Source: a virus. Taken from it: a stretch of DNA of 39,104 bases. The notes below the pieces were generated by a model. It worked only from the letters and a program-made list of their open reading frames with translations, had not been told where the DNA came from and made no database searches. Shown piece by piece: positions 30,061 through 37,617 of the stretch (the stretch's first letter is position 1; every line of letters starts with the position of its first letter). A program made the position numbers and the translations under genes. The DNA lies in IMG/VR virus record IMGVR_UViG_3300025383_000049, positions 1 through 39,104 of that record. The stretch is one strand, 5' to 3'.

Positions 30061-31190
30061 TAAAATGCCTTTAATATAATCATATTTTCATTAAAGCGAC
30101 CTTTTGGTGTAGTCGCAAGTGCTTTAATATCTTTAAAGAATTTACGTGCAGCAGGCTTGCTACCCATAATCTCTTTGATTTGTGTTTCGGGTTTACGTAG
30201 TGTTTTAGTTTCACTTTCTTTTGTGTCAAAGCCAAGCAATAGATTACCTTTAACGGTAAACTCTTTACTATAGCTATCAGCGATAAAGTGATGTAGTTTG
30301 CGTTTAGCAGTGTCATAAACCCAAGCCTCACTTGCACCAATTAGTTTTACTGGATTGACACTATTAAGTTCAAGTTTGGTTTTAGTATCTTTGTATGTTT
30401 TAAGATACTTTAACTTACTCACACGCTTTTCGGGCGGTACTGCCTTTTTAGCACGTGGGGCTTTGTTAGTTTTCTTAACACTGACATAAGCGTTAAGGTC
30501 ACTAATGATTTGTTCGCAATACTTAATTGCGTTTTTAATTTGGGTCTTGCCCAAATTATTGTAACCTTCAACTAAATCTTTGTCTTTACCTTTAAGTAAT
30601 TCATTGTATTCATCTAAACGATCTTGCCATGCTTTAACTAACATTGGCACATGTTGTGGAAGTATGTTACGTTTAGATAATTCTTCAACGACTTTACTTT
30701 CAAAATCTTTTGGATAGCCGTTAGTGAAAAATTCGTCAAAGTAACCTTCAAGTTCGCCACCTGCTTCCAATGTACGATCACGCATAATCTCTTGTACATT
30801 GGGTCGATTTGGTTTTTCTTCATCAGTAGTGTCAACAGCAACAGTATCCATTAGTCGATTGATTTCAACATCAAGCCCTGATTTGTGCTGCTCACTTAAT
30901 GTAAGCCCACGCAATGACATACGAGCCATAAAGCCTGTAGTTGGGTACACAATACTGTCACTTACTTTACGAAAACGTTTAGCGTCTTTGTCACGCCCGT
31001 TATGTTCCAAATATTGCAATAACAATTCCTTACTTTCTTTGTTTGTAAAAAAGTAATTGTACCAATTTAATGCCTTGATCACTGCAAATTGGTATTCGCT
31101 CTCACTGGGCTGTTTGTCAAATTTGGGTTCAGTACCCAAATATTTGGCATCGTTTTGAGATACCTTAAGTTCTTTAATGTCAGACTTCAT
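30060..31190 (-). CDS. Early-expressed protein of unknown function
   Basis: A 376-aa basic, largely helical soluble protein. The first half has SESEYQFAVIKALNWYNYFF and KDAKRFRKVSDSIVYPTTGF; a coiled region about 190-240; then a basic KKTNKAPRAKKAVPPEKR linker and a C-terminal domain (EAWVYDTAKRKLHHFIADSY, then VKGNLLLGFDTKESETKTLR). I do not recognise a family, though similar proteins seem to occur in environmental T4-like phages. A perfect-consensus sigma70 promoter and a GGAG ribosome site precede it, so it is an early gene, coupled to RMF-like and mazG. Confidence 0.7.
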   Translation of the reverse strand: MKSDIKELKVSQNDAKYLGTEPKFDKQPSESEYQFAVIKALNWYNYFFTNKESKELLLQYLEHNGRDKDAKRFRKVSDSIVYPTTGFMARMSLRGLTLSEQHKSGLDVEINRLMDTVAVDTTDEEKPNRPNVQEIMRDRTLEAGGELEGYFDEFFTNGYPKDFESKVVEELSKRNILPQHVPMLVKAWQDRLDEYNELLKGKDKDLVEGYNNLGKTQIKNAIKYCEQIISDLNAYVSVKKTNKAPRAKKAVPPEKRVSKLKYLKTYKDTKTKLELNSVNPVKLIGASEAWVYDTAKRKLHHFIADSYSKEFTVKGNLLLGFDTKESETKTLRKPETQIKEIMGSKPAARKFFKDIKALATTPKGRFNENMIILKAF

Positions 31191-31226
31191 TATACTTCTC
31201 CGTACAGGGCTATCACACTATATAAT

Positions 31227-31255
31227 ATTATATACGATTTTTGGGCATTTGTCAA
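31227..31255 (-). promoter_or_regulatory. Consensus sigma70 early promoter
   Basis: On minus, TTGACA (31255-31250), 17-nt spacer, TATAAT (31232-31227): full consensus. The leader of about 30 nt holds a GGAG ribosome site before the ATG at 31190. Confidence 0.88.
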
Positions 31256-31279
31256 GCATTATTTTACAAGTAAATATAC

Positions 31280-31287
31280 GATAAATA
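31280..31287 (+). promoter_or_regulatory. Late-type promoter box for the HNH-gp14-gp15 unit
   Basis: GATAAATA on plus, followed by ACTAT and the ATG at 31293; seven of eight bases match TATAAATA. No ribosome site precedes the ATG. Confidence 0.55.
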
Positions 31288-31292
31288 ACTAT

Positions 31293-31946
31293 ATGTTTAC
31301 TGATTCTAAATATAAAAAATGGTACTTCTCTATTATCGAGAATGCAAAAAATAGACCTGTGGTTGGTTACACCGAGCGCCATCATATTTTGCCTAAATGT
31401 TTAGGTGGAAAAGACACCGATGATAATTTAGTAAATCTCACAGCTAGAGAACATTTTATATGCCATTGGTTATTAACAAAAATGGTCACCGAAACCAAAT
31501 CAAAATATCAGCTATGGAATGCATTTAGTTGTATGCTGTACAGAGAAAGACCGGGCCAAGATAGATATAAAGTATCAGGTAAGATTTTTGAATGTATTAA
31601 AATTGCCGGCGCTAAAATAAAAAGTGAAAAATTCAAGGGTGAGAATAATCCAATGTTTGGGAAACGAGGATCGTTAAATCCAAATTTTGGAAAGAAATGG
31701 ACAGAGGAGCATAGAGTAAATGCTAGTATTTCTCATTTGGGACAAACAAGAACAATAGAATCTAGAAAAAAACAATCTGAAAAGACCAAAGGGCGCAAAC
31801 AAACTATAGAGCATATAAACAAACGTTCTAGGTCAGGAGAAGAGAATCATATGTATGGTAAAAAATTAAGTCCTGAAACAATTGCAAAAAGAACTGCTAC
31901 GTTAAAGGCAAATAAATTGGCTAAAAAACTAGCCGTAGGAGTTTAA
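31293..31946 (+). CDS. HNH homing endonuclease with NUMOD3-type repeats
   Basis: A 217-aa mobile nuclease. The HNH core is YTERHHILPKCLGGKDTDDN followed by LVNLTAREHFICHWLL, as in T4-like SegH/Mob enzymes. Two DNA-binding NUMOD3-type repeats follow: GENNPMFGKRGSLNPNFGKK and GEENHMYGKKLSPET, then a basic tail. I start at the ATG at 31293; longer in-frame starts would run through the promoter region. It lies immediately before gp14, and gp14's ribosome site is inside its last codons, so the two are probably co-transcribed. Confidence 0.88.
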   Translation: MFTDSKYKKWYFSIIENAKNRPVVGYTERHHILPKCLGGKDTDDNLVNLTAREHFICHWLLTKMVTETKSKYQLWNAFSCMLYRERPGQDRYKVSGKIFECIKIAGAKIKSEKFKGENNPMFGKRGSLNPNFGKKWTEEHRVNASISHLGQTRTIESRKKQSEKTKGRKQTIEHINKRSRSGEENHMYGKKLSPETIAKRTATLKANKLAKKLAVGV

Positions 31947-31947
31947 C

Positions 31948-33666
31948 GTGCCTAGGCTCAGCCTATACCGCCCGCAGAAAACCTCAGATTATGACTTCTT
32001 TGACAGGAATATATCAGAGCAGCTTACTACTGGCGGCACTGACTTATATATTCATAAGTATTTGGGTCCTAGCAATCAGGGTCCTAGTACAGACTACACG
32101 CAACCCCAATATGATACACTAAACCCTAAAAACATTCAAGACCTATTGTTTTTGGAAAACCGTGATCGTACATACGATACTAGCATTTATAGATTACGCG
32201 GACACTACAACGTACAGAATTTAGATTTTGATTTAAGTCAATTTGGTTTATTCTTAAACAACAATATTATTTTTATTACTGTTCATTACAATGATATGAT
32301 TGAACAAGTAGGTAGAAAGTTAATGGTAGGTGATGTAATTGAATTGCCACACTTATTAGATTATGACCCATTAGATAGTGCTACAGTGCCTGTACCATTA
32401 AAACGCTTTATGCAAATTACAGATGCTAACTGGGCTAGTGAAGGATTTAGTCCTACATGGTATCCGCATTTGTGGCGTATTAAATGTGAACCACTTGTTA
32501 GCAGTGAAGAATTTTCGCAGGTACTTACTGCACCAACAAACACAGACAACTATCTTGGTATATTTGATCCAGCAAAAACTTATCCACAAGGTTATGTAAT
32601 TACATATGGTGGTGTAAATTATAAATCATTACAACCTGTACCAGCAGGTATTACTCCACCGAATAGTACATATTGGGCAGTAGATACTAATCCTACACTA
32701 AACACAATATTAAGTACATACAATACAAATATTGCTATTAACGATGCTGCATTACAAGAAGCAGAAAGAGAAGTTCCTGAATCAGGCTATAACAATAGTA
32801 ACCTTTATGTTGTTCCAACATATGGCGCATATGAAACTGATGCGCAAGGCAATACATATCTAACATATGAAGATGGACAGCCTGCACCTCCTATAGATGT
32901 ATTAGTTTACGATGGAACTAATCCTTCAGCAACTCTTGGTACTATAGAATTTGTAAACAATCCTAACTATAAATTTTCTAGTCCTGTTATTAGAATTAGT
33001 AAGTTAGCATTAGATAATCTAAGAAAAACTGCTCCTTCTATTAATAAATTTGTACAAGCACATTTGCAAATGGAAACACTTGCCCCTGAAAAGTTAGGCA
33101 ACAATTCACAATTTGTAAGCGGCGATAAAGTATTAGTATTTGAAACAACATTTACTACTATCACAGGCCCATATGGTACTGCCGATAACACTTATGCAAC
33201 TGCTGATCAGAACCCAGTTGCTCCTGGTTTTACAGGCAATATCACACAACAAATGGACTATCGTGCAGACTGCGATCCTCGATTCCAATATATTGCACGT
33301 TATTCACCACAATCGTTTGGTTACAGTGCAGGTTACTTAACTGGTTCTGCTAATGCTCCAAATGGATTCCCTGTTAATGCAGGTATAGCTTTCCCACCAA
33401 ACCCAGCAGTTGGCGACTATTACTTACGTATAGATTATATGCCGCAAATATTGTATCGTTGGGACGGTAAACTTTGGGTAAGAATCAGCGAAAACGTGAG
33501 AACACAAACTGGCTTTGCTGATAACACAAATACTTCACAACTTTCAGGCTTCATAAATAACTCAAACACAACTGTGCTTACAAACGGTACAACAACTACG
33601 CAAGCACAGCCGTTATCAGGAATACTTACACAAAGTCCTCCTACATTACCACCAGTAGTAGATTAA
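31948..33666 (+). CDS. 14: Neck protein gp14-like
   Basis: A 572-aa protein whose N-terminal about 200 residues match T4 gp14 by pattern: LSLYRPQKTSDYDFFDRNIS, then DLLFLENRDRTYDTSIYRLR and MVGDVIELPHLLDYDPLDSA, corresponding to gp14's EGDLIYFPMD ... EPYDPF. T4 gp14 has 256 aa; here an additional about 350 residues include a GVNYKSLQPVPAGITPPNST carbohydrate-binding-like module (about 227-246) and a YYLRIDYMPQILYRWDGKLW segment. GTG start with TAGGAG 6 nt upstream. It is followed by gp15 three bases later, keeping the T4 order 14-15. Confidence 0.78.
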   Translation: MPRLSLYRPQKTSDYDFFDRNISEQLTTGGTDLYIHKYLGPSNQGPSTDYTQPQYDTLNPKNIQDLLFLENRDRTYDTSIYRLRGHYNVQNLDFDLSQFGLFLNNNIIFITVHYNDMIEQVGRKLMVGDVIELPHLLDYDPLDSATVPVPLKRFMQITDANWASEGFSPTWYPHLWRIKCEPLVSSEEFSQVLTAPTNTDNYLGIFDPAKTYPQGYVITYGGVNYKSLQPVPAGITPPNSTYWAVDTNPTLNTILSTYNTNIAINDAALQEAEREVPESGYNNSNLYVVPTYGAYETDAQGNTYLTYEDGQPAPPIDVLVYDGTNPSATLGTIEFVNNPNYKFSSPVIRISKLALDNLRKTAPSINKFVQAHLQMETLAPEKLGNNSQFVSGDKVLVFETTFTTITGPYGTADNTYATADQNPVAPGFTGNITQQMDYRADCDPRFQYIARYSPQSFGYSAGYLTGSANAPNGFPVNAGIAFPPNPAVGDYYLRIDYMPQILYRWDGKLWVRISENVRTQTGFADNTNTSQLSGFINNSNTTVLTNGTTTTQAQPLSGILTQSPPTLPPVVD

Positions 33667-33669
33667 CAT

Positions 33670-35049
33670 ATGGCACAATTTTTTTACGATAATCAGATAC
33701 GCAGATTCTTAATTCAATTTGCAAAAATCTTTAGCAATTGGCAAGTTACATTTGGCAATGATCCAGCTGGTAACCCTATCTATGTTCGTGTACCTATTAT
33801 GTATGGCGATCAAAGTCGTCAAGCAGCTACTGTAATTAATAATAACAGTGCAAGTACATTGCCAACCGCGCCAATGATTACTTATTATATCAGTGGTTTA
33901 GAATATAATCAAAAATGGACAACTGATCCTACATTTGTAGATCAACTGCAAGTGAGACAACGCCATTATAATGATGAAACTCAACAATACGAAACCACAC
34001 AAGGTCAAGCATTTTCAATTCAACGTTTAATGCCAGTACCATATACATTAAAAATAAATGTAGACTTTTGGACTACAAACTATAATCAAAAATTACAATT
34101 GATTGAACAATTAGGAACATTGTTTAATCCTGCACTAGAAATACAAAGCACTGATAACTTTATTGACTGGACTTCATTAAGTTCAGTATTCCAAGATGGA
34201 TTAACATTTACAAGTAGAACTATTCCAATTGGCAATAATAATCCTATTGATATTATGACTTGGAAGTTTTACATGCCTATATGGTTAAGCACACCTGCTA
34301 AACTTCTTAAAATGGGTGTTATTGAAAAAATCATTATGTCTATCTATCAAGGTAATGCATTACAAGATATACAAAATGATGACTTGTTATTAGGCACTAG
34401 ATTAAAAGTTACACCATATGGATATAAGTTATTGTTGCAAGGCAATATGTTACAATTACTTCCTGCTAACGAACCTTTCTACCCTGCAAACACTGATCTT
34501 AATAATGTAACACCTCCTGATACAGATTTGTATTGGAGTGCGTTACTTAATGTATACGGAACAATACGTCCTGGTATCAGTCAAATATGGCTAGAGAATC
34601 CTTATATGGATACAGACATTGTAGGTACAATTGTTTCAAATCCATTAGATGATAGATTCTTAATTTATAATATTGATCCTGACACATTACCTCAAAATAC
34701 ATTAGATCCTATCAATGCTGTAATCAATCCACAAGTCACAGGTCCCAATGCAGGATTACCCGGACCTGTTCCAGGTATCAGATATTTGATTGTAGAACCA
34801 ATTGGTGCAGTTGATAGCCCTACTGTTTCATGGGGACCAGGCTTTGTAGCAAACGCTAATGATATCATACAATATGACGGTACTACAAATGAATGGTTTG
34901 TAGCATTTGATAGTCAAACAGATACTACGCCGCAGTTTGTTACTAATTTAGCTACTAATATTCAATATAGATATGTTCAAGAAGAACAAGTGTGGATGAA
35001 ATCATACGAGGGCTGGTATGATCAAGGAAATTATAGCATCGTAATTTAA
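33670..35049 (+). CDS. 15: Tail sheath stabiliser/terminator, gp15-like
   Basis: A 459-aa protein whose N-terminal about 240 residues match T4 gp15: FFYDNQIRRFLIQFAKIFSN, YVRVPIMYGDQSRQA, MPVPYTLKINVDFWTTN, LIEQLGTLFNPALEIQSTDN and IMTWKFYMPIWLSTPAKLL. gp15 caps the finished tail and binds the neck. T4 gp15 has 272 aa; the extra C-terminal part is Pro/Asn/Thr-rich with a GIRYLIVEPIGAVDSPTVSW and YDGTTNEWFVAFDSQ segment. Larger neck, terminator and sheath all point to an enlarged tail surface in this phage. Confidence 0.82.
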   Translation: MAQFFYDNQIRRFLIQFAKIFSNWQVTFGNDPAGNPIYVRVPIMYGDQSRQAATVINNNSASTLPTAPMITYYISGLEYNQKWTTDPTFVDQLQVRQRHYNDETQQYETTQGQAFSIQRLMPVPYTLKINVDFWTTNYNQKLQLIEQLGTLFNPALEIQSTDNFIDWTSLSSVFQDGLTFTSRTIPIGNNNPIDIMTWKFYMPIWLSTPAKLLKMGVIEKIIMSIYQGNALQDIQNDDLLLGTRLKVTPYGYKLLLQGNMLQLLPANEPFYPANTDLNNVTPPDTDLYWSALLNVYGTIRPGISQIWLENPYMDTDIVGTIVSNPLDDRFLIYNIDPDTLPQNTLDPINAVINPQVTGPNAGLPGPVPGIRYLIVEPIGAVDSPTVSWGPGFVANANDIIQYDGTTNEWFVAFDSQTDTTPQFVTNLATNIQYRYVQEEQVWMKSYEGWYDQGNYSIVI

Positions 35050-35051
35050 TT

Positions 35052-35059
35052 CTTAAATA
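35052..35059 (+). promoter_or_regulatory. Possible late promoter box
   Basis: CTTAAATA on plus, 21 nt before the ATG at 35081, followed by a GGAG ribosome site at 35071-35074. Confidence 0.4.
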
Positions 35060-35080
35060 GTACATCACACGGAGATTAAT

Positions 35081-35371
35081 ATGAGTATTGAAGAAGAAAA
35101 AGTTAGAACACAGATTTGGGTATTAAGATTGATGGCTATCGTTTTAGGTAGCGTATTAGTATCTACTGTATTAGTAATGTTAGTAGGTTTATTTGTACCT
35201 AACACTGTAGTTGATAACGCTGAAATCTTTAAGATTTTAGGTCCAGCATTTAGTATGGTTGTTGGTGCATTTGTAGGTTCATTCGCTACTATGATGGGAA
35301 TGAAAACCGATACATTTAATCCTAATAGTAAACCAAATAAAACAATCATCGAAGAAAACATTAACGAGTAA
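35081..35371 (+). CDS. Small two-helix membrane protein, holin-like
   Basis: A 96-aa protein with two strong transmembrane segments (about residues 15-38 and 50-72; IVLGSVLVSTVLVMLVGLFV and ILGPAFSMVVGAFVGSFATM) and hydrophilic ends. This topology is common among phage holins and other small membrane proteins; no sequence hallmark settles it. It follows the gp15 gene with its own late-like box and GGAG site and precedes the Nudix gene by two bases. Confidence 0.7.
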   Translation: MSIEEEKVRTQIWVLRLMAIVLGSVLVSTVLVMLVGLFVPNTVVDNAEIFKILGPAFSMVVGAFVGSFATMMGMKTDTFNPNSKPNKTIIEENINE

Positions 35372-35373
35372 TA

Positions 35374-35793
35374 ATGTCTAATGTAGCCGCCGGTATATTC
35401 TTTTACTGCAAAAGTACAAATCGTTTTTTGTATTTGATGCGTAATGATAAAAATTATAACTGGAGTATACCTGGCGGTAAAATTGAAAAAGACGAAACAC
35501 TGTTAGATGGTCTTAAAAGAGAATGCTTTGAAGAAATGCAATTCTCTGATATAACAAAATTAATTCCAATACAAAAGTTTGTAAACAATACGTTTACATA
35601 TCATACTTTCTTTTGTGCTGTTGAAAACGAATTTATACCCATATTAAATGATGAACATTGTGGTTATGCATGGGTAGGCGAAAATCAATATCCTAAACCA
35701 TTACATAGTGGATTGTTTAGCACAGTCAATATAGATGTGGTACAAGAAAAATTAAAATCTCTTGTGAATATGATTACATACCGAGTATCTTAG
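35374..35793 (+). CDS. Nudix hydrolase
   Basis: A 139-aa Nudix protein. The box GGKIEKDETLLDGLKRECFE then EM fits GX5EX7REUXEEXGU with G35, E41, R49, E50, E53 and E54 in place; the later consensus Gly is replaced by Gln56. The N-terminal AAGIFFYCKSTNRFLYLMR strand region is typical. Phage Nudix enzymes (e.g. T4 NudE) cleave ADP-ribose, dinucleoside polyphosphates or nucleotides; the substrate here is unknown. Its 3' end overlaps the convergent XhlA-like gene by 20 nt. Confidence 0.92.
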   Translation: MSNVAAGIFFYCKSTNRFLYLMRNDKNYNWSIPGGKIEKDETLLDGLKRECFEEMQFSDITKLIPIQKFVNNTFTYHTFFCAVENEFIPILNDEHCGYAWVGENQYPKPLHSGLFSTVNIDVVQEKLKSLVNMITYRVS

Positions 35794-36088
35794 CAATAAC
35801 GTGAAATCCTAACGCGCCTGCTGTAGCAGCACCGCCCATTATCATCCAACGCCATTTTTCTAAACTGTTAATTTTACCGTTGACTTCTTTATGTTGTCTT
35901 TGATTTTCTTCTTGGAAATTACGTAGTGTGTCGTGTATTTTATCGAAATTATGTTCTACTTTATCATCAAGATTGTCAACACAATCTTTTAAATCAACAA
36001 ACTTCTGGTCCAGGTTTGACACCTGGACCTGAAGTACAGCAATATCTGTTTCTGTTTTCATTTTGTTGATACGTGCTGCTGCTGGCAT
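35774..36088 (-). CDS. XhlA-like coiled-coil membrane-anchored protein
   Basis: A 104-aa protein: a long coiled coil (about 13-80, heptad-rich LQVQVSNLDQKFVDLKDCVD and LDDKVEHNFDKIHDTLRNFQ) then KWRW and a C-terminal membrane helix (MIMGGAATAGALGFHVIAKI). This is the layout of haemolysin XhlA-type phage lysis proteins. A role in lysis or membrane anchoring is inferred. No clear ribosome site precedes the ATG at 36088; a second ATG at 36061 is possible. It lies 5 bases after the 470-aa gene. Confidence 0.68.
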   Translation of the reverse strand: MPAAARINKMKTETDIAVLQVQVSNLDQKFVDLKDCVDNLDDKVEHNFDKIHDTLRNFQEENQRQHKEVNGKINSLEKWRWMIMGGAATAGALGFHVIAKILGM

Positions 36089-36093
36089 GACTA

Positions 36094-37506
36094 TTAAGTG
36101 TTGTTAATAGTTACGATAGGCTGAGGTTGTCCACCGTATGTGTTGCCTGCGTATGCTGTACCAAATGTAGCGATGACATCTGGATATACATTAGACAATA
36201 CAGCTAAACCTGTACCTGAACCACCTGCGCTAGCTGCTGTGAATGTTACACCAGTCATGTTACTAGCTGATCCAATTGCTGTCCAGTTAGTATTACCTGA
36301 GTAGTAAATTGTGTATACTGAACCAGGTGTTAATGAACCATCTGCAACTGTTGCTGGGAACACTTCACTTTGATAATCACTTAATGAATATACATACTCA
36401 GTTGATGGAGTTGCTGTTGTAGCAATAATTGACATTGTGTTTGGTCCCAATGATGCGTTTGCTACGTTTGCTGTATAAGCAGGAGCTGTAATACCAGTTA
36501 CTGTACCGTGTACAAGATATTTTGATTTGCCTTTTTGACGAACAATATATCCTGCTTCTGGAAGTGCACCTAATAAAGGATCACCGTAACCATTGAATCC
36601 TGCAGCATTGTAATTTGAGTTAGCACTCAATACTGCTTGGTTTTGGATAGCATTTGCTGTTACGCTTGCGTTTGATGCTAAAGCAACGTTTGGACCACCT
36701 GGATATGCAGCAACTGTAAATGCAGCAGCGTTTGGAATATTTCTTACGAAATATGTACTGTTAGCTACTAAGTTACCAAATGATGTATCAAATATAACTG
36801 GATCACCTGCTACAAGAGTTTGAGCATTGCCAGAAGTACCAATAACGTTACCGGTAGCAGTACTATTAGCAACTGCAACTGTTACATTACCTACATTGTT
36901 TGATACTACACCTAATAAATTTAAGCTGTAATTATTTGGTGTGCCTTGATAAGCATAAAGATGTGTACCATTTGCTACGTTAGCAAAGTCAGTACCTAAA
37001 CCAACAATTGTAGCACTAGCATTACTTGCAAAAACTGTACCAACTAAGTTGGCACCGAATGCTACGTTTACTAATGTTTGTTTACCAAACTGTGCTGTGT
37101 TACCACCTACAGCACCATATGATGTCATATTTGTTGCTGTATTTGAACCGTCTGGATTACTAAATCCATAATCAATTAAACCAACTGTTAAAGCTACTGA
37201 TTGGGCTGATGTGTTAGTAATTGATGGGTATGTTCTTGGTTGAACACTTAATTCTGTTGCTGAAACACTGAATGTATTATTACTTAAAATGTTTTCAACA
37301 TAATATGTTGTGCCAGCAACTAAGCCGCCAACAGTTGATGCTACAGTGAATGGCATGTTTGGAACAAGACCTTCACCTGCAGTGCTTGTATAACCACTAG
37401 CTGGTTGTCTAATATTTTGTGACACGGTCACTACGTGACCTGCCGCTGTTGTAGCAGTAAGTGTCAATACTGCTTGCGACTTTGCTATTTTAATCGGACG
37501 TCCCAT
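36094..37506 (-). CDS. Virion surface protein with repeated beta modules
   Basis: A 470-aa Asn/Ala/Thr/Val-rich protein starting MGRPIKIAKSQAVLTLTATT. It contains two copies of a module (VASTVGGLVAGTTYYVENIL, about 50-70; DTSFGNLVANSTYFVRNIPN, about 245-265) also seen in the 345-aa and 841-aa proteins, a central EAGYIVRQKGKSKYLVHGTV segment common in phage structural proteins, and a terminal YYSGNTNWTAIGSASNMTG ... FTAASAGGSGTG domain. It is probably a decoration or tail-associated protein. AAGGAG precedes the ATG; two hairpins and a late box lie in the leader. Confidence 0.7.
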   Translation of the reverse strand: MGRPIKIAKSQAVLTLTATTAAGHVVTVSQNIRQPASGYTSTAGEGLVPNMPFTVASTVGGLVAGTTYYVENILSNNTFSVSATELSVQPRTYPSITNTSAQSVALTVGLIDYGFSNPDGSNTATNMTSYGAVGGNTAQFGKQTLVNVAFGANLVGTVFASNASATIVGLGTDFANVANGTHLYAYQGTPNNYSLNLLGVVSNNVGNVTVAVANSTATGNVIGTSGNAQTLVAGDPVIFDTSFGNLVANSTYFVRNIPNAAAFTVAAYPGGPNVALASNASVTANAIQNQAVLSANSNYNAAGFNGYGDPLLGALPEAGYIVRQKGKSKYLVHGTVTGITAPAYTANVANASLGPNTMSIIATTATPSTEYVYSLSDYQSEVFPATVADGSLTPGSVYTIYYSGNTNWTAIGSASNMTGVTFTAASAGGSGTGLAVLSNVYPDVIATFGTAYAGNTYGGQPQPIVTINNT

Positions 37507-37538
37507 TTTTTTTCTCCTTATATGTGGGTTCTAGCCAC

Positions 37539-37579
37539 TACGCGGTGGTATCCGCGTAAGTCATTGCAACCATGCAATG
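37539..37579 (-). promoter_or_regulatory. Two hairpins in the leader of the 470-aa gene
   Basis: Perfect stems CATTGCA/TGCAATG (37562-37579, loop 4) and TACGCGG/CCGCGTA (37539-37558, loop 6) lie in a row between the late box and the ribosome site. They may stabilise the mRNA or tune translation; no terminator U-tract follows. Confidence 0.6.
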
Positions 37580-37587
37580 AACAATAC

Positions 37588-37595
37588 TATTTATC
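37588..37595 (-). promoter_or_regulatory. T4-like late promoter box
   Basis: GATAAATA on minus, about 80 nt before the ATG at 37506, just upstream of the two hairpins and downstream of the fibre stop at 37618. Confidence 0.55.
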
Positions 37596-37617
37596 ACATT
37601 ATGGGATTAATACAGTC

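Noticed and set aside
31089-31292. N-terminal extension of the HNH endonuclease
   Set aside because: It would overlap the 5' end of the 376-aa gene and both promoters on the opposite strand; the conserved domain begins near the ATG at 31293.
35065-35361. A 98-aa minus-strand frame opposite the membrane protein
   Set aside because: The plus-strand gene has a good ribosome site and typical membrane helices; hydrophobic codons on one strand keep the other strand open.
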